Shown here in pieces: positions 20,691 to 32,552 of a stretch of DNA of 64,000 nt. The notes under the pieces were generated by a model, which had not been told where the DNA came from, searched no databases, and was given only the letters and a program-made list of their open reading frames with translations. Source of the stretch: Bisporella sp. PMI_857 (taxonomy: Eukaryota > Ascomycota > Leotiomycetes > Helotiales > Helotiaceae); the NCBI GenBank assembly GCA_021307315.1, contig JAJSPD010000005.1, positions 806,001 to 870,000 on the forward strand, written 5' to 3'. How positions within the stretch are numbered: position 1 is the stretch's first letter; each line of letters starts with the position of its first letter. Position numbers and translations under genes: made by a program.

Positions 20691-21522
20691 TAAATAAGCA
20701 CGAGAAGCTGCCCTTTCTCTGTCTCATTAACAAGTTCCGAATTGAAGCCATCAAACTTCTTAGTTAGAAGTTCCAATCTTGAACTGCTCAGCAGGGGAAC
20801 TAGCGACATACATTTTCCTACAGATACTTTAGGATTTTCGAGGGCATCCATAATATGATTGGCATAACGTATTGCGGATTCGGTTTTAGTCCCACGAATC
20901 GCATCTTGCAATTTTAAGCTGTTAGTCTACAGTCTCCCATCATCGCAGAACCCCAAGGAACCAGCCAACAACAAACATTTTTCTAGCGCTTCTCAGATTT
21001 CATCAATGGCATCCTGAGTCGATTCGGCGTACTTCTTGCTGGCATTGAGAGTATCGAGAATTGCATTAAGTTTTACTTGAAGTTGTGATATAATCCTGCT
21101 CGCTCCTGGATCATCATTGCTATCCTTCTTGCCCTTATGACCGTTGGTATCATCGTTAGTGTTATCGGTATCGCTATCATGATCTTTGTCGTCATCCTTG
21201 TTGTCATCATCTGAATCATCTGAGTCGTCACCATGTGGATGCGCTGGGTACCTCACCTGCTGGGCATTACCAGCAAATCTTCATTCTGCTACGCCTTTCC
21301 CGTGCACCTCACCGTAGTGTCATCATTCCTTGATCTGGCCGTAGCTGCGTTTAATTTCGCTCCAGATCCTTCTGGTGCGGCTGTTTTCTTTACATTACGA
21401 GATCTATTGTTATACCCATCAGGATCAAGATCGGCGGTGTCTTGGGTACGAATCATTATGGAACTTGGCGATATGGAGGAGACTTTTAGTTGCGTGGCAC
21501 GCGCAAAGGTTTCATAATGCAC
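20691..21522 (-). other. Doubtful acidic-repeat coding region or pseudogene
   Basis: On the minus strand one frame runs through an Asp/Ser-rich tract (encoded by GAT/GAC repeats at about 21130-21235), then a helical stretch (QLQVKLNAILDTLNASKKYA), then a second helical stretch (AIRYANHIMDALENPKVSV). TGA and TAG interrupt it at about 20990 and 20930. An intron of about 50 nt (GTACGC...GCGCTAG) could remove the first stop; the second needs an intron with a branch site too close to its AG. Neither end has a convincing ATG. It may be a real multi-exon gene, a decaying gene, or low-complexity DNA. No family recognised. Confidence 0.25.
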
Positions 21523-23452
21523 CTTTCATCGGCATGTAGTTTCATCTTCGGGCCTTAAGATTTTCATAGATAAAGAATGTGGTGGTGAAAACGAACTAGA
21601 CTTTTTCTTTTAAAAGAGTTTGATTAAATCAACCACCGGATATGGTGGCGGACAAAGCAGGAAAGGAAACCAAGTAGCACTCAATAAAAACATCACATAA
21701 ATACATCTTAGCCACATGCGTGGTTTGCGCAAAGACAATGCTTGTACGAGCAGGTGCAGGTTCTTCTCAATATATAGTAATAGCTACTTCGATGCAGTAT
21801 ATACCAATCAAGTAGGAACGGTATAAATGGGGTTTGCTAGAAGATTGAGTGAACAGTATATCGTTCATCTAAGTGGTGATATATGAAAAGGTATGAATTA
21901 CACAAATATTGTTCTCTGAGAAATTGATGTACTGTACTACAATTACCTCTTAATATTAATAATCAATGTTTTCTTCAATTCTCAACCTGACTTCGATAGG
22001 CTTATGAGCAATGCTATAGATGATGATATTAAAATGAGAGCTTACAATCTAGCTCAACAGCGCAGAGGAATCTCCTCCTTGCTTGAAGGACTGTCTTCGA
22101 CAATGACTTGTCAAAGTAACAGAAACTCATTCGAAGCCAACAAAAAGAGAACCAGAAAGGCAGAATATATATCTTGGTATCAAACGGGACACCTGTAACA
22201 ATCCAGAATTAGAAATAATCGTCATACAGCAACCGCTCTCACCAGCTTTCTCTTATCTGGTCTCGGGGGCATGGGTGAAATTAGTACAGAAAAACCTTAA
22301 TTCAACTTACAGCTAGCAATCAAAGTAATAACAGTAAAATAAAACACGAAAGCCTCAAAGCTTAATATCCTACTTTTTGATCTAAACTTGCACCTATTCT
22401 TAAAATCAAAACCTTTACTGTGAGTGAAAGGAAACTAAATGTTAATAAGAGCCTTTATCAATTTTTGCTACCTGCGAAGTATTATGTATCAATGTTACTC
22501 ACACCGGCTGGCTGGTTTGCCCTGTTGGAACTTCCAACATCGCCCCACAGTGACCACACCCCAGATATGGGGTGTGCATCTGCCGCGGGGCATGCAATAA
22601 AACCATTCCATTTCCCGATTACATAGCGGCCTGACTTGCGACTTGCAACAAACTTTTTGTGACGAAAGACTATTTGTCGATCCCTGTGTTTCGCCACATA
22701 GTGGTGGCAAAAACGTGTACCATTCTGCACCATTGAGATGCACCAAAGAAACGTGGCGATCATAGCTCTATTTTTAAGAGCTTTGTTTCAATGATTTGAT
22801 TGGGTGAGAGTACAGATGGCGAATATAAGCTTTAATGATCTTCAGGAGATGTGCGCCTTGCCCTGAATAGCATGCTATAGGTCAAGATAATTGGGCCGCG
22901 CATTCGGCATATGGTTCCAATGGAGTGGGAGATCTAGGCGGCAAGGTTTGTATGTGCATCGTAAACACAATTGGAATGGGGTGGTAGGCTTGCCATTGAA
23001 GTCTATTTGGTATATTTTAAAGGGATAGGATTTTGGACGGTAGCTGGGATAGTGCTTGGATCCTGTTGCCAACTCGATGACTCCTGGCTAAATCCAACAC
23101 CAGACGACATCAATTGGTCGGGGCATAAACTCGACTTGCAGCTAAGCTCTTATAGCCTTCGCTTCAAAGTTCAATGCTCTTTATCTCGCAATCATGAAGC
23201 GGATATCATGTGGATGGCCAGCACCACGACTTGCATGACTTCTCAATGAACCGTTAAGGCTTGCCACGAAATCGCTTCCAGGTAAGATCCGTGAATATTC
23301 CTTCTCAGAAGATAGATTGATTGACTGCAATGATATACCTAGCGCTGGCAAATAATTGCAGATCCTGGGGCAATTTCGCTTTGGTCAAAGAGTTCTTATG
23401 GCGAATTGGCAACAAGACAACCCTGATCTTTAGACGCTAAACATGTCCTAGC

Positions 23453-23481
23453 TTTCGGAGATTTAAATGCGACGTGCAACA
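23453..23481 (+). repeat. Dispersed motif, copy 1
   Basis: Core reads TTTCGGAGATTTAAAT followed by GCGACGTGCAACA. A TAAACA stretch lies a little upstream, as in the other copies. Copies 2-4 are 350, 746 and about 1594 bp downstream, all in the same orientation. Confidence 0.6.
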
Positions 23482-23802
23482 GAGTCAAGAAACAGCTAGG
23501 AGAGAATGGCTCCTTAGATTGATGAGTATTCGGTTAGGGTGCCGACTTTGGCAGGTTGCAGCTGAGAAGCCGAATTATCACGGGCCAGTTTCCGTCGTCG
23601 AATATGCGGCATAAGATATCATAGCACAAATAATTATATAGATATGTTGCTCGTATGGCCGAAAAAAGACCGAAGTGCATGGCAGATAATGCAAGAATTG
23701 ACATATATCGCGTTCAACTATTATTGTTGGTGGCCTCGAGCGACCCGTGCTTTGATATTGCTGGTGCCAAGGCATGAATAATAGACCAAATAAGTAAACA
23801 AG

Positions 23803-23832
23803 TTCTCGGAGAATTAAAAGCGACGTGCAACA
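23803..23832 (+). repeat. Dispersed motif, copy 2
   Basis: Core reads TTCTCGGAGAATTAAAA followed by GCGACGTGCAACA, preceded by AAGTAAACAAG. TTCTC-G-GAGAA is a small near-palindrome. This copy is closest to the consensus. Confidence 0.65.
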
Positions 23833-24198
23833 AAAAGAATGCGTAAATATCCTTTAAAGGATTCAAGATGATATGACAGATGCGATCGAAACTTGACTGC
23901 GCAAGAATTCGAATTCCTGCGTAGGATGAAGAGCTACTGAGGAGGTATCGGTTTTTGGCCTTACCCAATGGAGTCTTCCTCTGGTCCCGCTTCAATGAGC
24001 TTTGGATGTACCAGCCCCCAACCATTTATATGCAATTGATGCGCTGCCTGCAAGTAAGAGGAACGAAATCAGAAGGAATTAAAATTGCAAATATGGCCCG
24101 AGGCTTTTGGAGGCTGGAAGACTCGTCCCAGAGTGGAGCTTTGACCAAGCCTTGCCAAGGCATGACCATCTTCCAAAGCAAACGAACTGTTATTTGCA

Positions 24199-24227
24199 TT
24201 TCGGGGAATTAAGTACGACGTGCAACA
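24199..24227 (+). repeat. Dispersed motif, copy 3
   Basis: Core reads TTTCGGGGAATTAAGTA followed by CGACGTGCAACA, preceded by AAAGCAAACGAA. Both this copy and copy 2 also have a TGCCAAGGCATGA stretch 30-60 bp upstream. Confidence 0.6.
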
Positions 24228-25046
24228 GATTGTTTGTGAAAATAATGCGCTTGGTTTGAAAAATATGTTTGGCTGTTCTAATACAGCTAGCTTGAAGTTT
24301 ATACTTGGTTGTGTAACTCCTTGAAATAGAGTACTGTGCCAAGAACAAAGTTCACACCAGCCAAATCCATAAATAGTCTGTAAAATAACTTACTACACAC
24401 AAAGTTAATAGCTCATCACGTCTCTTAATTGTAATGTTAAGTTTTAATTCTGTCCTCACTAACCGTGACCAATGGCCGATTGGTCTCATGACCTGGAACC
24501 AATAAGCGAAATCACAAAGAAAAAGGACCATAGGCAGTTTGAATTCCTAACTGAGGAGATATAAATTTAAAGCGGAAATACGGCGAGAGTTATGGTGTAT
24601 TGCAATAGCAATAAAGACGCAGACCAAACTATATGATGTCGGCTTTTGCAGATGCTCCCTTTGATCGCTGTAGATCATCAAGTATAGGTACACGCCACGA
24701 ACGCCTTTGCTACGCTCTAGAAGTCTGAATGCACAAAGCAGCTCTCGTACACACTAACTACACCTAGTAAGCTCTAACTTGAGCATGAACTTCTATGGCT
24801 TGCGCCAAGAACCTAACATGATGGCATTCAATTCAACATCTGCTTTTGGACCTCATCACACGAAAGTGGGATGTCATTCTCTCATCCTTCTATCAGACGA
24901 CTTGATCTGCAAGCCAGATCTCACCTTACTCGGGTCACTCCACTTGGAGTAAACCCTGCGCATAGTAAATACTAGACATAAAACGCCATAAGAAACAAAG
25001 AAACAAAACAAACATCCTATAGCACCTCAACGCAAAGCAAACAATT

Positions 25047-25081
25047 TTCTCGGAAAATTACTGTAACCGCGACATGCAACA
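25047..25081 (+). repeat. Dispersed motif, copy 4 (diverged)
   Basis: Core reads TTCTCGGAAAATTA, a short insertion, then GCGACATGCAACA, preceded by AAAGCAAACAA. The most diverged of the four; one G-to-A change in the CGACGTG block. Confidence 0.5.
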
Positions 25082-25232
25082 AAACTCGTAAGACAACGGA
25101 TCGCGAACTTCCTTCATTATGCGTTGCGTCAACTCCCTAATGCGCTCTGGCACGCATCAGCCTCTGTCGTCGCCAAGTGATAAGATCATTCACCGCTTCA
25201 TCCCGTACAAGAATGGCCAGGATCATGTATGA

Positions 25233-28200
25233 TTACCAACCATTTCCTTCCCAGGCGCTTCCATCCGCACTCTCGCCTTCGCCTATTGAGTCTTCGATCC
25301 ACTCCATGCGCTCCAGTTCTCGCACGAAAAAGTCATGCTCTTCTTCTAGGAGTTTGGTATCAGCCCCCATTTGATCCGGATATCGTTTTATATTGTGCCA
25401 GTGCGTAAGCGCTCTCAACGCTTGTTCCAACGGTAGCGCTTCTTCGACTTCGGCATCAATGTCACTACCAGCCAACCAATCGTCACGCAGTTCGGGCCGA
25501 CAGTGTAGGTATATTGAAGTAATAACGCGCATGTTGCCTTGCCGCCATTTTCTCCCGCAGTATGGAACCTGGTTCTTAAATAGTTTGAGGGTATATAGCC
25601 GTAGTTCTGGTTGTGGTATCTTCAGCGCTTTCTTTAATATAGTGGAAGACTTATACTGCACAAGCAATAGATTGCGATGTGCCTTGTTCTTGCAAATCTT
25701 CTGCATAATTCTTAGAAAATTTATACTTGAGAAGAAATTTCGCCACGAGAACTCAGTTATAGGTTCAGATGGTTGGTCCGTCGTCGCGTACCCCATTTCA
25801 TCTACTTCTGGGGGAGACCGTCGACCCTCAACTTTGCCTTCTTGAAATGTCAGAGCCGGAAGTTTATCCTCATTTTCTGATATTGCCGTAGGTAATTCTC
25901 GGCGCAATTTTATTGGTGGTGGTGCGGCATCATCTTCACTTTCGTCCTCTGCCTCAGGCTCTATAGGGGCATTCACGCTATTCGCATTGCAGAAAGCAAA
26001 GAAGCTAAAGAAAACAATTAGCAAGTCGGAGCAGAGATTAGTATAATCCATACCTTAGATCTTCTCGGTCTGTCTTGCTGTCTATGACTTTATCGACGTC
26101 TTGGTGCGCAAAAAGTTTCAATACTAATGGAAGATAGTTCGAGTCAAGCAAAAGCTGGGTGAAGTACTCAAACTTCAAAATATCTGCCTTGTTAGCTTTG
26201 GCCCCAGATAATGTGTAAATCGTACTCACGTGATACTTTGAACCATTTCAGAAGCGTGAGAAGGATCCCCGATACAGCCTTTGCCGTAATTTCTCGAGAC
26301 CTCATGGCCTCAACTTCTTCGACTGGTAGATCTGAAGGATCTAGAGTGTTAGGCAATGGTATATTTGCTGGATCCTGCTGCCGGTTCACTGGCTGTCCAA
26401 CTCCATTAGCGCGAAGATTAGGCTCAGATCTATAACTTGCCAGACCACCCTGTTGAGGACCACCTGGCTGTGTAATTAAGGCAGTTACATTGGCTAATAC
26501 TGCCTTTAGGAGCACAATGACTAACGACTGGAAATGCGGTAACGAATCTTGCTAAGGAGAGTTTAGTAACAGTCGATAAAGGTTTTGTTTTCAGACTTAC
26601 GTAGAAGCGTTCAACTAGATCCAGCTTCTTTTTCACGATTGAATCCACTTGTGGGTTTGGCCCATAATCAACTTCGTGCTTCACATGTTTCGACTTATCA
26701 GGTGCAAGCTTCTCTGCAAGTATTGACTCGATATCTAGTTCCTCAACATCTTCGTCATCATCGTTGTCGTCTTCCCATCCTCTTTCGAACTTCAGGAATT
26801 TTTCTCGTTCATCCCATAGCTGGCGCATGGCTCTCGTCATTCTCATTCTTTCAGCGAACAGCGAGCCTGCCTCTAAAATGGACTTTGGAATATCACTTCC
26901 TTCCCATTTCCTACCCACAAGCAAGTCTTGAAGACCTGCTTGCCCTTTGCCACCAGCACCATTACTCGTAAAATCTAAGGGGGGATACATGAAAGGGAAA
27001 TTCTGATTCGTCTGGTAATTTTGCTTCTTTCCAGCCTTGCCACCGACTGGTGGGGATGGCGGTGGGGACGGGGCTGGAGTAGCAATATGGACGGGTTGAT
27101 GTAAAATAGATGTCCCACCGCTATTGACGTTCATGGCTGGAGTGATGATGCCATTGGCGCCGTTTGTTCTGCTAGGCCGATTTGGTAATGGTGGTAAGAT
27201 TGAATTGTTTTCAGGTTCTAACGGAAGTAATGGCTGTGGCGGAATGTATGCTGGGTACTTGGAAGTGATCTCTTGGCGAAAGATATGATAGTCTAAAGGC
27301 GAAGCAGTTATCTTCTTCCCGGCCTCAGAACCAAGATTTGCCAATTCGTCCGTGGCTTTTTTGACCTTATCGACATCGCCTGTTCCGCCAAAGACTAGTA
27401 GAATGGATTTCCAGAAAAGAAGGAATATCTAAATGGTCAGAGATATTCTAGATAAAGCGCAGTGCGACTGACTCTTGTTTGTGGTAACTCATTTGCTTCG
27501 TCCCACCTAAGTCTCGCCGTTATTATGACAAAATACTGAACCAAGCCTGGCTCTAGCGCATCTTTAGACTGTTAGCAAGTGCTTTCAGAACCATGCCAAG
27601 ACCTTACAGAGTTTTGATCGTACTGAACCCAGACTATCAAGGTCCTTCCTGACGCCTTCAATAATCAAGTACACTATTGTTGTGACATTATCGAGTTCAT
27701 CTTGGATAAAGGGAATATCTTCCTCGACTAAAACAGTTTCCCTGTACTCATCATCCCTGCATGGTCAGCAGATCCCATGTACGATGTATTCGCAGCATGC
27801 CTACCATAAACGCTGAAATGCATTCTGCATGACCTCAAAGAACTGCTGTATGCCGTTGGCATCTGCTACTAATGATATACCAGCTTTCATATGGTCAAGT
27901 TGGAAATTTGTGGCTTTCGTCTTGCTTTCGGATGTCTTCATAACAACACCATCGTCTGAGGCATTCTTGGGTTCTTGCTTGGAAAGAAATGGAAACCAGG
28001 ACGATGGGCTATCGGCCTTCTTTCCAGCCTCCTCTGGCCTCTCCTTCCCTTTAGACGGAGCAACGTTAGGTTGAAATCCTGCCGTTTCATGCCAGACACC
28101 TAAAATTATATGTAGCAGCGCCTGCAAGCTCTTAGAACGTCTTCGAAGGTCATCCGAATACAGATCTTGAACTTGAGCCTGAACAAACGTCCGTCTCACT

Positions 28201-28763
28201 TGTTCCTCAGAAGACAACCAAGATTTGCCGGAGTGCTTCTTCCAACGCCGATCAAATATATCCTTCGCTCGGACCAATCGATTGAACTCCGCCGGATTAT
28301 ATGAGAACCATTCATCAATTTCCTCCTCAAAAGCCGCAGTGTCATCGTAGTTGAAAGCATATTGGAGGGGCTCGCCTTTGGGGAACTCGTTCACGATGCG
28401 TTTGAGCTGCTGCAGAGAGAGCGAATCATTGGAATTTCCGACTTGCTGAGGAGCCGGTGGTGGAGGCGGTTGATGTGGAGGAGGGGGCTGAGGCTGATTT
28501 CGTTGGTACTGTGGACGTCCCATGGGAACCCCACCCATCTGAGGTTGAGGAGAGGGCAGACCAACATCTACAAGACCTGTATCTGCTACATCAGAGTTCT
28601 CTTTCAGCGCTCCAAGGCCATCTCCTGAAGCTGAAGGTCCAGATGAAGGTGAAGCTGGTGTTGTCTTTTGTCCAAGAGAGCCCGGTTCCGTTGCCAACCC
28701 TCCATAACTTTGCTCGGAGTCGGAATTCTGCGCCATGCTGTGTGACTCGATCGTATCAATCAT
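25233..28763 (-). CDS. ham-2: STRIPAK complex subunit, STRIP1/FAR11/HAM-2/PRO22 family
   Basis: Seven exons: 28763 (or 28736)-27805, 27756-27608, 27561-27473, 27428-26601, 26551-26230, 26183-26054, 26004-25233. From the ATG at 28736 the sum is 3222 nt, 1073 residues; the ATG at 28763 adds nine. The N-terminal half holds the N1221 domain (e.g. FNYDDTAAFEEEIDEWFSYN, ALLHIILGVWHETAGFQ) and the C-terminal half the DUF3402 domain, ending in KIPQPELRLYTLKLFKNQVP and GRKWRQGNMRVITSIYLHCR. A Pro/Gln-rich disordered leader precedes residue 110. In Neurospora and Sordaria this protein is part of the STRIPAK scaffold at the nuclear envelope, needed for hyphal fusion and fruiting-body development. The acceptor of intron 2 has two candidates; I chose the one that keeps the frame open. 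Confidence 0.92.
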
Positions 28764-29335
28764 TAGAGATCAACATCCTGGCTTGGTCAGCAAGGACGTG
28801 CTGGCGAAGTCAACAGCAAGAGTAAAAGTATGATCTTTGTTACCGATGCTGGTTGTCAAGAATATTGGAGCTCCAGCATTGGTCGAGGGACGCCTCGCTT
28901 GTGATAAGGTTAGTAAATTCAATCTACGATAACGATACTATGAGATGCCAAGCCAAGCAGGAAAAATGGCACCACTAAGAGGGTGCAAGCAAAGAGATTA
29001 GCATTTTATTTTAAACATGTCCTTTCAAAGGTAGGAATGCTGAGCATGATATTTGTCGTCCCTGAAGCTTTCAAAATGTCTGGTACCGCCAGGAATTCCT
29101 CCTGAATGGAGCCCTAAGCTAGTATCCTTCACACTTGCATTATAATGTCCTAAGTTGCACGAACTAGCTAATAGCTTTGATCAATGCCGCTCCAGCCACC
29201 GTTCTTTGAAGTTAGAACTCACAGATAACTTGGAGTTGAGGGTGTTCATATTTCAAGAAAGCACGGAAGACGCTCAAAGCAAAACAAGCAGGGAGATGTG
29301 TACTTGGGGAACTGCCTTGAAAGCTTGGGTTCACC
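28764..29335. other. Intergenic, HAM-2-type gene promoter
   Basis: About 570 bp upstream of the minus-strand STRIP gene. No supportable coding frame or RNA gene. Confidence 0.4.
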
Positions 29336-29342
29336 AAAAAAA
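29336..29342 (-). terminator. Pol III terminator of tRNA-Glu
   Basis: Seven T residues on the minus strand, 14 nt after the tRNA 3' end, preceded by a TTTT run. This is the expected RNA polymerase III stop signal. Confidence 0.65.
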
Positions 29343-29355
29343 GTTAAAAGAAACA

Positions 29356-29441
29356 TTCCATATCAGGGAGTCGAACCCTGCGCTACCGCGTTCTTAAGGC
29401 TTTCTTGAGAGGCGGAAATGTTACCGATACACCAATATGGA
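29356..29441 (-). tRNA. tRNA-Glu (CTC), with intron
   Basis: Read on the minus strand. The acceptor stem is a perfect 7 bp (TCCATAT / ATATGGA) with discriminator A. The D arm is GTGT-ATCGGTA-ACAT (one wobble pair). The anticodon loop CTCTCA... gives anticodon CTC, reading GAG (Glu). The T arm is CAGGG-TTCGACT-CCCTG. About 15 extra nt after position 37 (AGAAAGCCTTAAGAA or a one-base shift of it) form a canonical-position intron. The anticodon stem is TCCGC/GCGGT, with one mismatch at its base. The internal promoter boxes fit, and a T7 terminator follows. Confidence 0.9.
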
Positions 29442-31373
29442 CATACTGATTGGTTGTGAAAGGAGGAAGTTTACTTCGCAATATCAATCTTTTCTCCCTT
29501 AAGTGGAGTCAGTCTTGGCCAATATAATATGGACCCTTTGGCTTGCCAGGATTCAAAAGGATACCATGAGCTGTAACAAGGCCTATACATATCAATGGCC
29601 CAACGTCTGAAAGTCTAATCCCACATTAAGGATCATTGGTACAGGTGTGGCCATGACTCTCCCTCATTCAGCATGCACTCACGCCGCAGCCGCCCCGTTA
29701 TTATATGAGACCTCCTTGACACCTATCAAGTATGCCGATTAACCTTGCATCATCTGTGTGACTTATCAGTTTGAAATAATGCCTCAACAAAGGTGCACTA
29801 ACAATGTTAGACTTATTCAGATTCTGAGATGTATCCTGGTCTAACCTCAGTCCATTATTGAAAGTTGTTCATTGATTTCAGGAATGTTAAGTTTACTTTA
29901 TCTGAACAAGGAACTCAAAGAGTTAACCTTTTAATAAATAAGTCACTAGCAGGATTTGCTACAGCAGTGTTACCACCACCAACAGGTCCTTTGCTATGAC
30001 CTGCGTACGCTCGCAGAATTTTTATGATCCAAGGTTCTAGTCCGAATGGTGTTGAATATTGGTAAGGATTTGGCTGAGCAAACAGACGCTTATTATCCCT
30101 TATAATTTCAAACACATTATAAAAACATCTGAGCCACTGATTTTGTAAGAGCTGCTAAGAAGGTTAAGCAAAGCATAGGTATAATTTTGAAAATGCAGAA
30201 GCTCAAGCTGGATCTCCTTTTTGTATTGCTTCTTTACGTCTTTGGTGAGTGGATTTCATTCTTTCAGCTGTCCTTTTTTTAATGTAGATGAAGGGAAAGG
30301 AGGGGAAAATAAATGCAAAGTCAGTTGTTAAAAGACCCTTGGAGAACTCATCCTTTTGTGATGAGTGCTCTATTTGTTTGTTTTTTAAGTTATTAAAAAA
30401 AGTAGTGAGCTCTAAAGACACCCTCATACTCAAGCAACCATTTTAAGTTTTTGAAGGGGAGGGGGGGGGGGCGGTCACTATTTTTGCACTTAGGCACCTT
30501 AGAGAGTGTTTTTTCATGTTTTATCCAAGCCCTTTCTACCTCTCCGATTAAAACGGTCCTAAGTGACTCTGAAGTTACTTCACCCAGCCCGAGAGAGAAA
30601 CTGGAACCAAATCGGTGCACCATTGAAAAGTTTGTGCGTTAGTTTGGCTCCAGTAGCATGCTTAAGCAGGAATATATTGGCTAAAATCTGAGTGAAAAAG
30701 GAACGGAAACTAAGCGGCGACAAAAAAGGGGTCATTTCCATAGAAATCATTGATATTCACTTGTGGGTTGACTCAGAAGGTATGTGAGGTGTGAACAAAT
30801 GTTAATTCACTATATACATCTCAGCTCTTGAACCTTGAGTATGTCTACACCTTTCCCGTCATCACAGGGCATTGAACTGTGGCTCCATAGCAGACCGTCA
30901 TCAGCCCTCATAAGATCAAGCTTAGCAAATCTTCTGACCCTGTGCTAAATAAGTATAGCCTCCCAAAGAAAACAATTGGAAGATGGAAACGCTGCCTCCC
31001 AGATGAAAAAAATATTCGCGTCCAATGGCCCGACCATAACGCCAAATGATGACTGACATTGAACAGAGAGAAAGGCCTGCCTTTGTCCATATTTGGCACT
31101 GAATTTCACCGAATCTGGGAATTCGATGCTTTTTGTATCTTATTGCGCATTATATCCGAGCCGGCTGGCTTTCTGGTTCCTGTCCTGATGCGGCCAGTGT
31201 CCGATCCTCGAAGCCTCTTACACTGAAGTTCTCACGCCTCATTACGCTAGAGCAATGTCTATTGGCAATTCTGTAGCACCACAGGCTGTGGGCTTCCAAA
31301 GTGTCCCTTGGCATTACCAAACACCGAATATACAATATTAGTGAGATGATATAGAAAATTTTGACAGAGACAA
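29442..31373. other. Gene-poor spacer
   Basis: 1.9 kb between the tRNA and the 3' end of the next gene. It contains a G-run near 30460 and AT-rich tracts. Short frames on both strands show no family resemblance. Nothing else recognised. Confidence 0.4.
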
Positions 31374-32552
31374 TCAAGAACGGAAACCTCGGTTGGTGCT
31401 CCGCTCTTGAATCCGCCTTTCTGTTGTAACGTATAAATGGTCTAAGTAGCTCATGGCTGAGCTATCCTTCAAGATTTTGGCAACTTGAATCCCAGCAGAT
31501 ATCAACTGGAGGATGTTGCGGTCGTCTTTCAATGGCCGAGACTGGTGTTTCGCGGCATGTCTCATCTCCAAGGAGTTCTCCAGGATCGTGACAAACCTAC
31601 ACAAATCAGCGTCCGGTCGAATGCTTCGAAGTGGTTTGAACGTACTGCTTGATCTGCCCGTTGTAAAGAACACGGGCCGGAATCCTTCTTTTCGTGGCTA
31701 AACGCTTTAAGAGATATACCCACTCAGTCCACTCGCGATCCTGCGGTCGCTCCACAGGTCTTGTAGATTGTTCAATAGGAATTGGAAATTGATATTTTGC
31801 TACAAAGTCAAACGCACACTGGGACAGGCGGTCGTTGACCTGTGTCAGGACACTGTCCTGCTCGTGAACTACGAGGTTTGTAGGAAGATGTGGCAGCTCC
31901 CTTTCCTGCTGCGCAATATATTCCGGCGAAGGTCTTTGCAGGAATTGGTGTGGTCCATCAAACTCATCTCTGTTGGAGGGTTTCCTTTGGGAGTGGCCTT
32001 TCCCTGTGCTTTTGGACTTGCCGGATGATCGAGTGGAGGGCTCAGGCATGTAATCCGTAGGGCTTGGAGATGGAACATAATCATCCAAATATTCTTCTGG
32101 CGAGACCCTGCCTTGAGGCTCTCCCCAATTTGTGCTGCCGTAGCTTGGACCAGCTGTTCCATGTACTGAAGATGAGGATCCGATAGTGAAGCCACCGGGT
32201 GAGTAGATCGGCTCCGAACGGATGAGGTCAGCTCCGGATGTCATCGGCGTAATCTGGCCGTATGATGTAGCTGCAATACCTGTGGAATATGCCGCACTTG
32301 GAACACGACGTTCAGTCCTTGTGCATGAATGCGGAAAATAATATGCCTTACCTTGTCGTAGCATAGTACGAGTTGTCATAATTTGTGTGAGAAATGTCCG
32401 TGTAGACAGGACTTTAGGCTTGGTCAGCTCTCCGTATAATATCCAGGACCGGAAACCTCATACCTTCTTGAGGAAATGAGCGCTCCATTAGGAGCTGGGC
32501 TTGAAAATCCATAATCCGGCTGGATAGGAAGACTCCGTCTTGAAGCCATCAT
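31374..32552 (-). CDS. Conserved fungal protein of unknown function
   Basis: Four exons (32552-32464, 32411-32352, 32317-31646, 31596-31374) sum to 1044 nt, 347 residues; a second ATG one codon downstream is an alternative. The first 230 residues are Ser/Pro/Tyr-rich and probably disordered, with repeated TSYGQITP/GPSYGSTNW-like stretches and a lysine/serine patch (SSGKSKSTGKGHSQRK). The C-terminal 120 residues are helical and charged (DREWTEWVYLLKRLATKRRI, DSSAMSYLDHLYVTTERRI). All four exons have GT/AG borders and stay in one frame, so coding status is good. I do not recognise the family. A disordered leader with a short helical C-terminal domain suggests an adaptor or nucleic-acid-associated role, but that is a guess. 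Confidence 0.7.

Larger units (their letters stand above)
21523..25232. other. Gene-poor region with a dispersed motif
   Basis: 3.7 kb without a supportable gene. Open frames are short and none resembles a protein family. The main structure is a motif repeated four times (23453, 23803, 24199, 25047), listed separately. The segment 24900-25100 looks like the 3' flank of the STRIP gene. Confidence 0.45.
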
